Translations under genes and position numbers: made by a program
The notes under the pieces: generated by a model
Told to the model about the DNA's origin: nothing
Databases searched by the model: none
What the model saw: only the letters and a program-made list of their open reading frames with translations
Part shown: positions 8,104 through 17,630 of the stretch, piece after piece
How positions within the stretch are numbered: the first letter of the stretch is position 1
Layout of the letters: every line of letters begins with the position of its first letter
From: Gammaproteobacteria bacterium
Lineage (GTDB): Bacteria; Pseudomonadota; Gammaproteobacteria; DSM-16500
Assembly (NCBI GenBank): GCA_013288655.1
Contig: JABDBK010000011.1
Coordinates: forward strand, 1-50,231
Length of the DNA stretch: 50,231 nt
Direction of reading: 5' to 3'

Positions 8104-9498
8104 ATGTTAACAGATCATATCAATGCATTGATTCATCCATCGATTTTTCGTGCTTACGATATACGCGGCATTGTGGGTAAAACACTTACGGAACAAAATG
8201 TTCACGCGATTGGTCGAGCTATTGGAACCATGGCGATGGAAGCGGGTGAAAAATGCATGGCAGTCGGTCGGGATGGTCGCTTATCAGGGCCGCCTTTATT
8301 CGATGCATTATGCGCGGGTATTTTATCGACGGGATGTGATGTTATCGATATCGGTATGGTGCCAACCCCTTTGCTTTATTATGCGACTTTTGTCACGCAA
8401 ACCAGCTCGGGTGTGATGTTGACGGGCAGTCATAATCCTGCAGAATACAATGGCTTAAAAATGATGATAGCCAGACAAACGCTGACAGAAAATCAGATTA
8501 AAAAGCTTTATCACTCTGTGATAGAGGGCCATTTTTTGCAAGGCGCAGGTCAGATGAGTTCTCTCGACATACGAGAACGTTATATAAACCATGTTTCGTC
8601 AGCTATAAAACTTAACAGACCACTAAAAATTGTCGTTGATTGTGGAAACGGTGTTGCCGGATGCATTGCACCTGCTTTATATAAGCAAATGGGTTGCGAA
8701 GTGATAGAATTGTTTTGTGACATCGATGGACGATTTCCAAATCATCATCCTGATCCTAGCCAACCCGAAAATTTACACGATTTAATCGCTGCTATAAAAG
8801 AACATAACGCCGATATGGGATTAGCATTTGATGGTGATGGCGATAGATTAGGTATGGTCACAAATCAAGGAGAAGTGATTTGGCCTGATAGACAACTCAT
8901 GCTATTTGCAAAATCTATCTTGGCTCATAAGCCCGGTGCAAAAATTATTTATGATGTAAAGTGCAGTCATCATTTAGCTACGATGATTAAAGCATTAGGC
9001 GGTGAACCTATTATGTGGAAAACAGGGCATTCATTCATAAAAGCCAAGCTAGGTGAAACAGAGGCCGCTCTCGCTGGAGAAATGAGCGGACATATTTTCT
9101 TTAAAGATGGTTGGTATGGGTTTGATGATGCCATTTATGCTGGCGCACGTTTGTTGCAAATTGCAGCGAGTGATACGAGAGATGTGAACGCTATATTTAA
9201 TGATATTCCAAACAGTATTAATACCCCTGAGTTGAAAATTTATGTCGATGAAGATAAAAAATTTTCATTGATGGATACACTCATACAACTTGCCGTATTT
9301 GATGATGCGGAAAAAGTCACTATTGATGGTTTGCGAGTGAATTTCAAGGATGGTTGGGGTTTAGTGAGACCATCCAATACCACGCCTTGTTTAGTGTTGC
9401 GATTTGAAGCAGAAACAGAAAACGCTTTGTTTCGTATTCAAAAGGCATTCAGAGAGCTGCTATTATCCATACAATCTGATTTGGTATTGCCTTTTTGA
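8104..9498 (+). CDS. algC: Phosphomannomutase/phosphoglucomutase
   Basis: 464 residues of the alpha-D-phosphohexomutase family, interconverting sugar 6- and 1-phosphates for LPS and other glycans. The catalytic phosphoserine loop TGSHNP is at Ser109, the metal loop DGDGDR at about residue 243, and the sugar-binding loop GEMSGH at about 325. The C-terminal phosphate-binding loop is 'RPSNTTPCLVLRFE'. Length matches the AlgC/ManB class. Co-directional with dut (3-nt gap) and overlapping the next gene by 4 nt (TTGA), so probably one transcript. Confidence 0.93.
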   Translation: MLTDHINALIHPSIFRAYDIRGIVGKTLTEQNVHAIGRAIGTMAMEAGEKCMAVGRDGRLSGPPLFDALCAGILSTGCDVIDIGMVPTPLLYYATFVTQTSSGVMLTGSHNPAEYNGLKMMIARQTLTENQIKKLYHSVIEGHFLQGAGQMSSLDIRERYINHVSSAIKLNRPLKIVVDCGNGVAGCIAPALYKQMGCEVIELFCDIDGRFPNHHPDPSQPENLHDLIAAIKEHNADMGLAFDGDGDRLGMVTNQGEVIWPDRQLMLFAKSILAHKPGAKIIYDVKCSHHLATMIKALGGEPIMWKTGHSFIKAKLGETEAALAGEMSGHIFFKDGWYGFDDAIYAGARLLQIAASDTRDVNAIFNDIPNSINTPELKIYVDEDKKFSLMDTLIQLAVFDDAEKVTIDGLRVNFKDGWGLVRPSNTTPCLVLRFEAETENALFRIQKAFRELLLSIQSDLVLPF

Positions 9499-10727
9499 AA
9501 ACTGCATATGATATCGTGATAGTGGGTAGTGGTGTGGTAGGTGCTGTCGCGGCGCTCGCCATTGCTAAACAAACGTCCCTCACTGTTGCTGTAGTTGAGG
9601 CAAAAGAGCATCATGATACATGGCATGAGGACAGTTATGATGCTCGTGTAAGTGCTATTTCTCACGCTTCTAAACATATATTCAAACATCTTGGTGTTTG
9701 GCAAGCTATTCAGTTAAAACGCATCAGTCCCTACACAAAAATGCATGTGTGGGATGCTGAAGGTGCAGGTAGGATTGTTTTTGATTCTAGTGAAATAGGT
9801 GAATCAAATTTAGGTTATATCATTGAAGATAATGTCATACGCAGTAGTTTGGTGGAACAATATTCTTGTTATGAAAATATTGATTATTTATGCCCTCTTA
9901 ACATTATCGAACTAAAAGAAACAGCCGAATCGATGACGCTTATTTGTGATAATGGTCGTATGATAGATGCAAAACTGCTTATTGCTGCGGATGGCGCAGA
10001 TTCTCGCTTGCGTCAACTTAGACAAATTGATATGACATCATATGATTATCAGCACACAGCCATTATAGCGACTGTGCATACATCATTACCGCATCAACAT
10101 ACTGCCTGGCAACGGTTTTTGCCATCAGGTCCGCTTGCGTTTTTGCCTTTGAAAAATGTTCATGCTTCATCAATTGTCTGGTCAGCAACGCATGATTATG
10201 CAAAACAACTTATGCAATATGATGAAAGTCATTTTAAAACTGAATTAGCAAAACAATTCGACTATACCTTGGGAGAGATAGAACATATTTCGGAACGTTA
10301 TGCTTTTCCTCTGCGTATGCGCCATGCTAAGCACTATGTGCAACATCGTTTTGCTTTGGTGGGTGATGCAGCCCATACCATACATCCCTTGGCCGGCCAG
10401 GGAGTCAATCTTGGCATATTAGATGCCGCAGCTTTAGCAGAAACGATAGCTGTAGCGCATGATAAGCATCGTGATTATGCTTCACTTCCAGCATTACGCC
10501 GTTATGAGCGCTGGAGAAAAACCGATACGCTTGCGATGCTTGCGATGGTGGAAGTATTAAAACAATTATTTGCAAATCAACATACGACAATAAAATATAT
10601 TCGTAATGCAGGTTTAAACTTTACGAATCAAATGCCATGGATGAAACAATTTTTAATGCAATATGCTTTAGGTAAGCGTTCAGATTTACCTAAAATGACT
10701 CATGTATTGGAGAAACTATGTTTTTAA
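9495..10727 (+). CDS. UbiH/UbiF/VisC-type FAD-dependent hydroxylase of ubiquinone synthesis
   Basis: 410 residues. The N-terminal FAD Rossmann motif is YDIVIVGSGVVGAVAALAIA; the second FAD motif GDAAHTIHPLAGQGVNLG starts near residue 290; the mid-protein DG motif is 'LLIAADGADSRLRQLRQI'. This set defines the UbiH/UbiF/COQ6 family, which hydroxylates the ubiquinone ring. I cannot decide the ring position from sequence alone. The start is a TTG overlapping the algC stop; no ATG exists before the FAD motif, so TTG with translational coupling is the best reading. Overlaps the yciI-like gene by 10 nt. Confidence 0.88.
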   Translation: MKTAYDIVIVGSGVVGAVAALAIAKQTSLTVAVVEAKEHHDTWHEDSYDARVSAISHASKHIFKHLGVWQAIQLKRISPYTKMHVWDAEGAGRIVFDSSEIGESNLGYIIEDNVIRSSLVEQYSCYENIDYLCPLNIIELKETAESMTLICDNGRMIDAKLLIAADGADSRLRQLRQIDMTSYDYQHTAIIATVHTSLPHQHTAWQRFLPSGPLAFLPLKNVHASSIVWSATHDYAKQLMQYDESHFKTELAKQFDYTLGEIEHISERYAFPLRMRHAKHYVQHRFALVGDAAHTIHPLAGQGVNLGILDAAALAETIAVAHDKHRDYASLPALRRYERWRKTDTLAMLAMVEVLKQLFANQHTTIKYIRNAGLNFTNQMPWMKQFLMQYALGKRSDLPKMTHVLEKLCF

Positions 10728-11002
10728 TTAAAATTACTTATACGAAACCTCTTGATGTTGTTGAACCCTACGTTGCTCCACACAGGGAATTTCTTAAACA
10801 AGGCTACGAAAAAGATTATTTGGTGGTATCCGGCCCGCAGAATCCACGCGTAGGCGGGATTATTATTTCGCAATTAAAAAATCGTGAGCAGTTAGAGACT
10901 TTTTTTAAGCAAGACCCTTATCAAATAAATCAACTTGCTGAGTATGACATTATTGAATTTAATCCAGTCATGTTTCATCGTGATTTTGCTTGTTTTATTT
11001 AA
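10718..11002 (+). CDS. YciI-family protein
   Basis: 94 residues with the dimeric ferredoxin-like YciI fold: 'HREFLKQGYEKDYLVVSGPQNPRVGGIIIS' and 'FFKQDPYQINQLAEYDIIEFNPV'. The conserved His (in APHREFL) and Asp (in KQDPY) that line the putative active site are present. Function in most organisms is unknown. GGAGAAACT precedes ATG 10718. It overlaps the hydroxylase gene and is probably co-translated. Confidence 0.85.
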   Translation: MFLIKITYTKPLDVVEPYVAPHREFLKQGYEKDYLVVSGPQNPRVGGIIISQLKNREQLETFFKQDPYQINQLAEYDIIEFNPVMFHRDFACFI

Positions 11003-11060
11003 TTACTTTCTCAGCCTTAGCCAGGCGTCTAGGACTCCCTCATTAAAAAAGCCTGTCATT

Positions 11061-11104
11061 GCTGAGGTATCTCCAGAAATTTTTTGCCGTGAGTTCCCCT
11101 CTCC
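11061..11104 (+). repeat. Dispersed 44-bp repeat, copy 1 (inverted copy at 43136-43181)
   Basis: A stretch beginning GCTGAGGTATCTCCAGAAAT and ending GTGAGTTCCCCTCTCC matches, with few mismatches, the reverse complement of 43136-43181. It lies between the yciI-like and ribbon-helix-helix genes. An open frame that crosses it (10935-11165) looks non-coding. Confidence 0.65.
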
Positions 11105-11198
11105 TAGCGCATGCTTTTTCACCGATAAAACTCTATCCGTTGCGAATAATGAATGTTATGATTAAGCCAAATTTAAGTACTTAATATTGGAGTAAATT

Positions 11199-11414
11199 AT
11201 GAGCTCTGTAACAGTAAAAATGTCTTTGCATCTAGCCCCTGAAACCCATGAAATATTAGAAAAAATGTGTTCTGACAATCATTTAACCAAAAGTGACCTG
11301 TTAAGGCGATCGCTTGCTTTAATGGAAGTGGCCTTGAAATACAAAAAAAAGGGAGGACACCTCATTGTTGTTGATGACCAAGACCGTAAGATGAGCGAGA
11401 TCGTTGGCCTATGA
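11199..11414 (+). CDS. Ribbon-helix-helix (CopG/Arc-like) DNA-binding protein
   Basis: 71 residues. A beta strand (TVKMSLHLA) followed by two helices ('ETHEILEKMCSDNHLTKSDLLRRSLALMEVALKYKKKG') is the ribbon-helix-helix pattern; the tail 'LIVVDDQDRKMSEIVGL' resembles a short partner-binding extension. It should bind DNA as a dimer. A clear GGAG lies 7 nt before ATG 11199. It overlaps the next gene by 4 nt (ATGA), so the two are coupled. No toxin motif is seen in the partner, so an antitoxin role is only a possibility. Confidence 0.75.
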   Translation: MSSVTVKMSLHLAPETHEILEKMCSDNHLTKSDLLRRSLALMEVALKYKKKGGHLIVVDDQDRKMSEIVGL

Positions 11415-11686
11415 AGATTGATGATATTGGTATTGTTCTCCAGCACATGAACTTGAAGCTTGAGTCTAAAGCGCCTGGAGAACATCCTGAAGATGGAAAA
11501 CTTCGTCGATTTAAAGATAAATGGCTTTTTATAACAACACTTATTTCAATTGCCGTTGTTCTCGGTGTTTGTATAAGCTTTTTAATACTAAAACCTGACT
11601 CCATATACACAGGTGTAGCATTGAATGGTGTAATTGGTTTAACGATGGCACTAGCAGGCTATTATGTTCGTGGAAAAACCAATTAA
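11411..11686 (+). CDS. Small two-span membrane protein coupled to the RHH gene
   Basis: 91 residues. A charged N-terminal half ('LKLESKAPGEHPEDGKLRRFKDK') is followed by two membrane segments (about residues 37-59 'WLFITTLISIAVVLGVCISFLIL' and 68-86 'GVALNGVIGLTMALAGYYV') joined by a short loop. I do not recognise a named family. Because it starts inside the RHH stop codon (ATGA), it is translated with that regulator. Confidence 0.65.
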   Translation: MKIDDIGIVLQHMNLKLESKAPGEHPEDGKLRRFKDKWLFITTLISIAVVLGVCISFLILKPDSIYTGVALNGVIGLTMALAGYYVRGKTN

Positions 11687-11830
11687 AGTTATTAGAGGCA
11701 GTCGAAATTAACTTCTTTTTAATGTATCCAGTTCGTAAGTCTAATCTTATGATCGTACTTTAGTTTTTATTTCCAAAACGGTATACTGCCTCGCCTAAGT
11801 TCAGATTATCTTAAAGGACATATTAAAAAT

Positions 11831-12925
11831 ATGGGGAAAAAAACACCATTATACGATTGTCATCTCATTGCTAAAGCGAAGATGGTAGATTTTGCGGGTT
11901 GGGACATGCCGTTAAATTATGGTTCTCAAGTCGAAGAGCATCATAAAGTACGTCAAGATGCCGGGGTATTTGATGTATCGCATATGACTATCGTGGATTT
12001 TCATGGGAAAGATGTTGCAATGTTGTTGCGCAAGTTACTTGCGAATAATATCGATCGTTTAGTCCCAGGAAAAGCATTGTATACTTGCATGTTAAATGAA
12101 CAGGGCGGCGTGATAGATGATTTGATCGTCTATAAAATGTCCGATGAATTTTATCGTTTGATAGTGAATTCTGCCACTCGAGATAAAGATATTGCATGGA
12201 TGCAAAAACAAGCCAGCGGTTTTACTATAGAAATGACAGAGCGTACGGATTTGGCGATGTTAGCTATTCAAGGGCCGCGTGTAAGAGATAAATTAGCGAA
12301 TGTTTTGAATTCAGATGATTTACAAGCTGTGCTTGCTTTAAAAGTTTTTCATGCGGTGCAACTCAATCACTTATTTGCGGCTCGTACGGGTTATACCGGC
12401 GAAGATGGTTTTGAGGTGATATTACCTGCAAAAGATGCCGCTGCTTTTTGGCATGCTTTGTTAAAAGCGGATATACATCCTTGTGGATTAGGTGCACGTG
12501 ATACCTTACGTTTAGAAGCGGGATTGAATCTTTATGGCGCGGACATGGATGAGTCTGTGACACCTTTAGTATCGAATTTAGCGTGGACGGTTGCTTTTGA
12601 ACCTGCTGAACGTGATTTCATAGGAAGGGTGGCACTTCTAAAGCAAAAGCATGAAGGTATTGCTGAGTGCTTGGTGGGGCTTGTATTAATGGGCCCGGGA
12701 GTATTACGCAATCATCAAAAAGTGATTATCGATGGACTGGGTATAGGTGAAATCACCAGCGGCAGTTTTTCGCCCACTTTAAATAAAGGTATCGCACTTG
12801 CGCGAGTTCCTGCGGGCATTGGTCAACGGTGTAGAGTTGAGATTCGAGGAAAAGAAGTCGAAGCTCAAGTTATTAAGCTGCCTTTTGTGCTGTCCGGTAA
12901 AAAAAATAATATTGTTACAGCTTAG
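11831..12925 (+). CDS. gcvT: Glycine cleavage system T protein (aminomethyltransferase)
   Basis: 364 residues. Takes the aminomethyl group from lipoyl-GcvH and, with tetrahydrofolate, releases ammonia and 5,10-methylene-THF. Family blocks: 'FAGWDMPLNYGSQVEEHHKVRQDAGVFDVSHM' at the N-terminus, 'GGVIDDLIVYK' with the catalytic Asp, 'ARTGYTGEDGFEV', and 'GLGARDTLRLEAGLNLYGADM'. Length is normal. AAAGGA lies about 12 nt before ATG 11831, a rather long spacing. First gene of gcvT-gcvH-gcvPA-gcvPB. I looked for a glycine riboswitch in 11687-11830 and saw none. Confidence 0.95.
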   Translation: MGKKTPLYDCHLIAKAKMVDFAGWDMPLNYGSQVEEHHKVRQDAGVFDVSHMTIVDFHGKDVAMLLRKLLANNIDRLVPGKALYTCMLNEQGGVIDDLIVYKMSDEFYRLIVNSATRDKDIAWMQKQASGFTIEMTERTDLAMLAIQGPRVRDKLANVLNSDDLQAVLALKVFHAVQLNHLFAARTGYTGEDGFEVILPAKDAAAFWHALLKADIHPCGLGARDTLRLEAGLNLYGADMDESVTPLVSNLAWTVAFEPAERDFIGRVALLKQKHEGIAECLVGLVLMGPGVLRNHQKVIIDGLGIGEITSGSFSPTLNKGIALARVPAGIGQRCRVEIRGKEVEAQVIKLPFVLSGKKNNIVTA

Positions 12926-12936
12926 GAGTTTTAAAA

Positions 12937-13341
12937 ATGAATAATAGCATCCCAAAAAAATTGAAATATTCGAGAACGCATGAATGGGTAAGACAAGACG
13001 ATGATGTGTTGACCATTGGTATCACAGACCATGCGCAAACCATGTTGGGTGATTTGGTTTATGTGGAATTGCCCGAGCCTGAATCCAATGTAGAAACAGG
13101 CCATGAATGTGCGGTTGTTGAATCCGTGAAAGCGGCGGCCGATGTCTATTCTCCTGTTTCAGGTGAAGTGATAGAAATTAATGAGGCGCTTTTAGAAAGT
13201 CCACAGCTCATTAATGAAGATCCTTACGGCAAAGGCTGGTTGTTTAGAGTGAAGCCTTTTGAAAGTGAAATTGCGGAAGATGTTGCGAAGTTATTGACGG
13301 CTGATCAATATACAAAACAAGTGGCGTCTGAAGCGCATTAA
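12937..13341 (+). CDS. gcvH: Glycine cleavage system H protein (lipoyl carrier)
   Basis: 134 residues. The lipoylation site is Lys65 in VVESVKAAADV. Other family landmarks: 'KYSRTHEWVR' near the start, 'GDLVYVELPEPE', 'SPVSGEVIEINEAL', 'LINEDPYGKGWLFRVKP'. It shuttles the aminomethyl intermediate between the P and T proteins. 11 nt after gcvT, with TTAGGAG just upstream of its ATG. Confidence 0.96.
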   Translation: MNNSIPKKLKYSRTHEWVRQDDDVLTIGITDHAQTMLGDLVYVELPEPESNVETGHECAVVESVKAAADVYSPVSGEVIEINEALLESPQLINEDPYGKGWLFRVKPFESEIAEDVAKLLTADQYTKQVASEAH

Positions 13342-13362
13342 TATTTTATGTGAGGTGTTTTT

Positions 13363-14763
13363 ATGCCATTCATTCCTCATACTGAGCATGATGTAAAAGA
13401 AATGTTAGCAACGATAGGTGTTGCCAAGCTAGAAAATTTGTTTGATGAAATTCCTGATAGTTTGCGAGTCAAGAATCTTCCGGCTATTCCCGCCAGCTTA
13501 ACTGAAATGGAGTTGGCTCGTTTAATGCGGCAACGAGCAGCTTTGGATAGCGGTATGTTATGTTTCATGGGCGCAGGTGCTTATGAGCATCATATTCCTG
13601 CAGCAGTGTGGGACATTGCGAGTCGTGGGGAATTTTTAACAGCCTATACGCCTTATCAAGCCGAAGCAAGTCAAGGTACTTTGCAATTGCTTTATGAATA
13701 TCAAACCATGATGGCAAGTTTGATGGGCTTGGATGTATCGAATGCATCGCTTTATGAAGGCGGCTCTGCGGCGGCTGAGGCGATATTAATGGCTGCACGA
13801 TCACATCGTAAACATAAAACGTATCGTGTGCTTATTCCACGTGCCTTGCATCCTTATTATAGAGATGTCATTAAAACCATTGTGGGCCAGCAAGATATTA
13901 TTCAATTGATCGAAGTACCATTTGATGCTGCAACTGGCCAAACACAGCTATCAGCCATGGAAAAAGATTTACATGATGAAGTCACCGCCGTTGTTATTCC
14001 ACAACCGAATTTTTTTGGTGTGCTGGAAGATGCCGATGCCATGACAGATTGGGCGCATGCGCATGGTGCGATAGCTATTGGTGTAGTGAATCCCATGGCA
14101 ATGGCATTATTAAAACCTCCTGGTCAATGGGGAAAAAAAGGGGCGGATATTGCATGCGGTGAGGGGCAACCCTTGGGTGTGCCGCTGGCATCAGGCGGGC
14201 CTTATTATGGATTTTTATGCTGCAAAAGAGATTTTGTGAGACAGTTGCCAGGCCGGATAGTGGGCCGAACGGTGGACAAAGAGGGTAAACAAGGCTTTGT
14301 TTTAACGCTGCAAGCGCGTGAACAACATATACGCCGAGCCAAAGCCACTTCTAATATCTGCACCAATCAAGGCTTGCTCGTGACAGCAAGTACGATTTAT
14401 ATGAGCTTGCTAGGTCCAGAAGGTTTGCGTCAAGTTGCGGAAGCTTGTTACTTGAATGCGCAATACTTAAAGAAAAAATTGGAAATCTTGCATGGTGTTG
14501 AAGTGGTATTTCATAGTCCTTGTTTTCATGAGATAGTCGTACGATTAAGTAAACCAGTGGATAAGATATTAAGACTTTTGGCGAACGATAAAATACAAGC
14601 GGGTTTTAATCTTGCGCCAATTTACCCTGAATTGGGCGAGTGTTTACTCATTTGCGTTACGGAAACCAAGACAGAAGCAGATATAGAATGGTTTGTTAAG
14701 TGTTTGGCTCAAGTTTTAGCTATGAATTCATCCACAATAAAAAATATTGAGTGTGCGAAATAA
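13363..14763 (+). CDS. gcvPA: Glycine dehydrogenase (decarboxylating) subunit 1
   Basis: 466 residues, the non-PLP-lysine half of the split P protein that decarboxylates glycine. Recognisable: '[20 protein letters not shown]', '[16 protein letters not shown]', '[25 protein letters not shown]', '[12 protein letters not shown]', '[20 protein letters not shown]'. In E. coli this subunit is fused to gcvPB; the split form is found in Legionellales and many Gram-positives. TGAGG lies about 8 nt before ATG 13363. 21 nt after gcvH. Confidence 0.94.
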   Translation: MPFIPHTEHDVKEMLATIGVAKLENLFDEIPDSLRVKNLPAIPASLTEMELARLMRQRAALDSGMLCFMGAGAYEHHIPAAVWDIASRGEFLTAYTPYQAEASQGTLQLLYEYQTMMASLMGLDVSNASLYEGGSAAAEAILMAARSHRKHKTYRVLIPRALHPYYRDVIKTIVGQQDIIQLIEVPFDAATGQTQLSAMEKDLHDEVTAVVIPQPNFFGVLEDADAMTDWAHAHGAIAIGVVNPMAMALLKPPGQWGKKGADIACGEGQPLGVPLASGGPYYGFLCCKRDFVRQLPGRIVGRTVDKEGKQGFVLTLQAREQHIRRAKATSNICTNQGLLVTASTIYMSLLGPEGLRQVAEACYLNAQYLKKKLEILHGVEVVFHSPCFHEIVVRLSKPVDKILRLLANDKIQAGFNLAPIYPELGECLLICVTETKTEADIEWFVKCLAQVLAMNSSTIKNIECAK

Positions 14764-14777
14764 CGGAGAATGTTGTC

Positions 14778-16235
14778 ATGTCAGAACTTATTTTTGATCA
14801 ATCAAGATCCGGTCGTTATGCTAAAGCGCAAGCACCTAAAAAAAGTGTAAAGATAGACATTCCTGCTCATTTACTGAGAAAGGATAAACCTTTTTTACCC
14901 GAAGTTTCAGAATTACAGGCAGTGCGGCATTATACTCGGCTTTCACGAAAAAATTTTTCCATTGATACACAATTTTATCCATTAGGTTCATGCACCATGA
15001 AATATAATCCACGTGGTGTACATCGTTTGGCGATGTTAGAAGGTTTTTTGCTCCGTCATCCTTTGAGCCTGGATGTGCATAGTCAAGGATATATGGCATG
15101 TGCTTATGAATTGCAGGAAATTTTAAAAGCTGTGACAGGTATGCGCGGCGCATCACTTACGCCAATGGCAGGCGCGCAAGGCGAATTTGCAGGCGTTGCC
15201 ATGATACGTGCTTATCACCAATCACGAAATGATGTTGCCAGAACCGAAATGCTAGTTCCTGATGCAGCGCATGGAACAAATCCTGCGACCGCCGCACAAT
15301 GTGGTTATACCGTGCGTGAAATTCCAACGGATAGCGATGGTAATGTGAATATTGAAAGTTTGCGTGCAGCAGTAGGGCCGCAAACAGCGGGAATTATGTT
15401 GACTAATCCATCGACTTTAGGTGTTTTTGAACAAAAAATCGAAGAGATTGCAGCAATCATGCATAAAGCAGGCGGCCTGCTTTATTATGATGGTGCAAAC
15501 TTAAATGCTATTTTAGGGAAAGTCAGACCCGGCGATATGGGTTTCGATGTGATGCATATTAATTTACATAAAACCTTTGCGACTCCTCATGGGGGCGGCG
15601 GTCCTGGTGGTGGTCCAGTTGCGGTAAGTGAGCGTCTCGTACCATTTTTGCCAACGCCTATGGTGATTAAGTCAGGTGATACGTATCAATGGTTGACAGA
15701 AAAAGAATGTCCACAAACCATAGGCCGTTTGTCAGCTTTTATGGGCAATGCAGGTATTATACTACGTGCTTATATGTATGCCCGATTATTGGGTCAGGAA
15801 GGCATGATACGTGTTGCTGAATTTGCAACCTTGAATGCTAATTATTTATTAGCAAGATTAAAAGCGGCAGGATTTACGCCCGCCTATGCTAAACGTCGTG
15901 CTAGCCATGAGTTTATTATCACTTTAAAAAAAGAAGCGAAAGAGCTGCACATTACTGCATTGGATGTTGCCAAGCGTTTATTAGATTACGGTTTTCACGC
16001 GCCTACCATGTATTTTCCTTTGCTAGTTCCTGAGTGTTTGCTTATAGAACCCACTGAAACTGAAGCTAAAGAAGTGTTAGATGCATTTGTTGATGCCATG
16101 ATTAAAATTATTGAAGAAGCAAAAACAGATCCTGCGTTATTGCAAGAGGCTCCTTATAATTTACCTGTTAGGCGTTTGGATGAAGTGAGAGCAGCGAGAG
16201 AGTTGGATTTGGTGTATCGAAGTGATGAAAAGTGA
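14778..16235 (+). CDS. gcvPB: Glycine dehydrogenase (decarboxylating) subunit 2
   Basis: 485 residues; the PLP-bearing half of P protein. The PLP lysine is in [19 protein letters not shown]; '[15 protein letters not shown]' and '[13 protein letters not shown]' are family blocks. I start it at ATG 14778 (CGGAGAA 7 nt upstream). The open frame runs back to 14751, overlapping gcvPA, but without a ribosome site. Together with gcvPA it feeds aminomethyl groups to GcvH. No lpd/gcvL gene lies nearby, so a shared E3 must serve the complex. Followed by a hairpin terminator. Confidence 0.94.
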   Translation: MSELIFDQSRSGRYAKAQAPKKSVKIDIPAHLLRKDKPFLPEVSELQAVRHYTRLSRKNFSIDTQFYPLGSCTMKYNPRGVHRLAMLEGFLLRHPLSLDVHSQGYMACAYELQEILKAVTGMRGASLTPMAGAQGEFAGVAMIRAYHQSRNDVARTEMLVPDAAHGTNPATAAQCGYTVREIPTDSDGNVNIESLRAAVGPQTAGIMLTNPSTLGVFEQKIEEIAAIMHKAGGLLYYDGANLNAILGKVRPGDMGFDVMHINLHKTFATPHGGGGPGGGPVAVSERLVPFLPTPMVIKSGDTYQWLTEKECPQTIGRLSAFMGNAGIILRAYMYARLLGQEGMIRVAEFATLNANYLLARLKAAGFTPAYAKRRASHEFIITLKKEAKELHITALDVAKRLLDYGFHAPTMYFPLLVPECLLIEPTETEAKEVLDAFVDAMIKIIEEAKTDPALLQEAPYNLPVRRLDEVRAARELDLVYRSDEK

Positions 16236-16236
16236 C

Positions 16237-16259
16237 AACCGGCCAATGGCCGGTTTTGA
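16237..16259. terminator. Hairpin terminator after gcvPB
   Basis: AACCGGCC pairs perfectly with GGCCGGTT across a 3-nt loop, followed by TTTT. It begins within a few nt of the gcvPB stop and also faces the end of the convergent Tim44-like gene, so it may stop both transcripts. Confidence 0.75.
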
Positions 16260-16265
16260 CTTATT

Positions 16266-17096
16266 TTAATGAGTCATTTCTTGTTGAATTCCATCAACCA
16301 ACCAATTTTGACTAAATTTATCTTTAGTAAAATGCCATATCTCATTAATATTTTCTGGTTCTTTTCCTTGTTCTTCACGAACCAATCCGGTAAAACGCAC
16401 ACTGGCCGTCATGTGGTTTGATTGAAGGTCAAGGTCGACTAATGCAGCATCAATGGTAATAACATCTGTTTGGTTGTGTTGATCACCGCGTTCTTGTAGT
16501 TGCATTTGAACTTCAGCAAAAACTTGGGGTGCCGTGAATTCACGGATGTCGGTCAAGTTTTTATTGTCATAAGCAGCTTGTAAACGAATAAAAACCGTTT
16601 TTGCCTGGCGCAAAAAAGCAGCTTCATCAAAACCGAAAGGCGCTGATTGCGTTGATGATGTGTCATAAAGATTTGATTTGTTGAATGGCACATCAGAAAC
16701 TACACGTCCCTGATCAGCTTGAAATGCCGCGTTATGTTGATGATTTGTTGTACGGTTAGGTGATAGGAAACGACTCAGTAAACGCCAGCCAATGAAGAGT
16801 CCAGCTGCAATCAAGATCCACGATAAAATGCCTGATCCAAGACCATGGCCCATAAATAAAGAAGCTAATAATCCGCCAGCTGCAAGGCCTGCCAAAGGTC
16901 CCAACCATTTGCTAGCAGAGCTTGCAGGTTTTGCTGCAGGCGACATGCGTGAAGCGTTAGATGCGTTGCTATTATTTGAAAAAGATCGGCTTTGACCAAA
17001 ACTTTTGCCACCGCCAAAACGTCTTGCTTCAGCATCAGTTACGATGATGCTCATGGAAATCATAATAATAAACAAACTTAGAAATAATTTGTACAT
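16266..17096 (-). CDS. Tim44-like domain protein, exported or membrane-anchored
   Basis: 276 residues. N-terminal signal ('LFLSLFIIMISMSIIVTDAEA'), then a Ser/Asn/Gly-rich low-complexity stretch (RRFGGGKSFGQSRSFSNNSNAS), a Gly/Leu-rich hydrophobic region at about residues 60-110 (likely two membrane passes), and a C-terminal Tim44 fold ('AAFLRQAKTVFIRLQAAYDNKNLTDIREFTAPQVFAEV' through 'ENINEIWHFTKD'). Resembles the Tim44 domain proteins of proteobacterial inner membranes; exact role unknown. I start at ATG 17096; the frame extends 32 codons further with no signal-like logic. Convergent with the gcv operon. Confidence 0.83.
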   Translation of the reverse strand: MYKLFLSLFIIMISMSIIVTDAEARRFGGGKSFGQSRSFSNNSNASNASRMSPAAKPASSASKWLGPLAGLAAGGLLASLFMGHGLGSGILSWILIAAGLFIGWRLLSRFLSPNRTTNHQHNAAFQADQGRVVSDVPFNKSNLYDTSSTQSAPFGFDEAAFLRQAKTVFIRLQAAYDNKNLTDIREFTAPQVFAEVQMQLQERGDQHNQTDVITIDAALVDLDLQSNHMTASVRFTGLVREEQGKEPENINEIWHFTKDKFSQNWLVDGIQQEMTH

Positions 17097-17217
17097 GATG
17101 TTTTTTTCCAATATTAAATGGAGAAGACAGGGTACAGAAAAAAACTGGGAGTAGCAACTGTTGCAAGTTAACGATGAATAAAAAGTATACACTTTTCTGA
17201 TAAATCGTCATTCAACT

Positions 17218-17607
17218 TTAATTGGCAGGAAATGGCAGTGTTCCATTCATAGCATCAAGATATTGGACAATTAAAACTAATCCTTCGATGGATTGAGCTA
17301 ATAGAATGGGCTTGCTATTCAAATGATTGTTTTCACTTCTCAGCCATAATTGGCATTGTTCTGCATTCCCTCCAAAAAGAACGTCAAGATTGCTGTAAAG
17401 GCGTATAAGTAAGATTGCAAGCTGACCTTCGTTGGATGACGGATCAATAAAAAGTCGATTTGAAAATATGCGACTAAGAGAAGCTTCACTTATTCCTAGG
17501 ATTATTGACAACTCTTGTCTGCTTAACTTAAATCGTTCAGCAATACGAATCACTGCTTTGGTTAAGACATGTTTTTTTTCGGGAAGATAGGATTGTCTTG
17601 CTTGCAT
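17218..17607 (-). CDS. Orphan MbcA/ParS/Xre-type antitoxin
   Basis: 129 residues. N-terminal Xre-like helix-turn-helix ('RFKLSRQELSIILGISEASLSRIFSNRL', about residues 28-55) followed by the MbcA/ParS/Xre toxin-binding domain (DUF2384-like): 'EGQLAILLIRLYSNLDVLFGGNAEQCQLWLRSENNHLNSKPILLAQSIEGLVLIVQYLDAM'. The usual partner is a RES-domain NAD-degrading toxin immediately downstream. Here downstream is an IR-free gap and the Tim44-like gene, so no toxin is present. A perfect inverted repeat upstream (17631-17664) is a likely autoregulatory operator. Confidence 0.78.
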   Translation of the reverse strand: MQARQSYLPEKKHVLTKAVIRIAERFKLSRQELSIILGISEASLSRIFSNRLFIDPSSNEGQLAILLIRLYSNLDVLFGGNAEQCQLWLRSENNHLNSKPILLAQSIEGLVLIVQYLDAMNGTLPFPAN

Positions 17608-17630
17608 AATGGCACGACCTTTTGATGTTT

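Noticed and set aside
10935-11165. 76-residue open frame after the YciI gene
   Set aside because: Overlaps yciI in another frame, has no ribosome site and crosses a dispersed repeat.
11687-11830. Possible glycine riboswitch before gcvT
   Set aside because: I could not find the paired conserved cores or a terminator; the stretch is short and AT-rich without clear stems.
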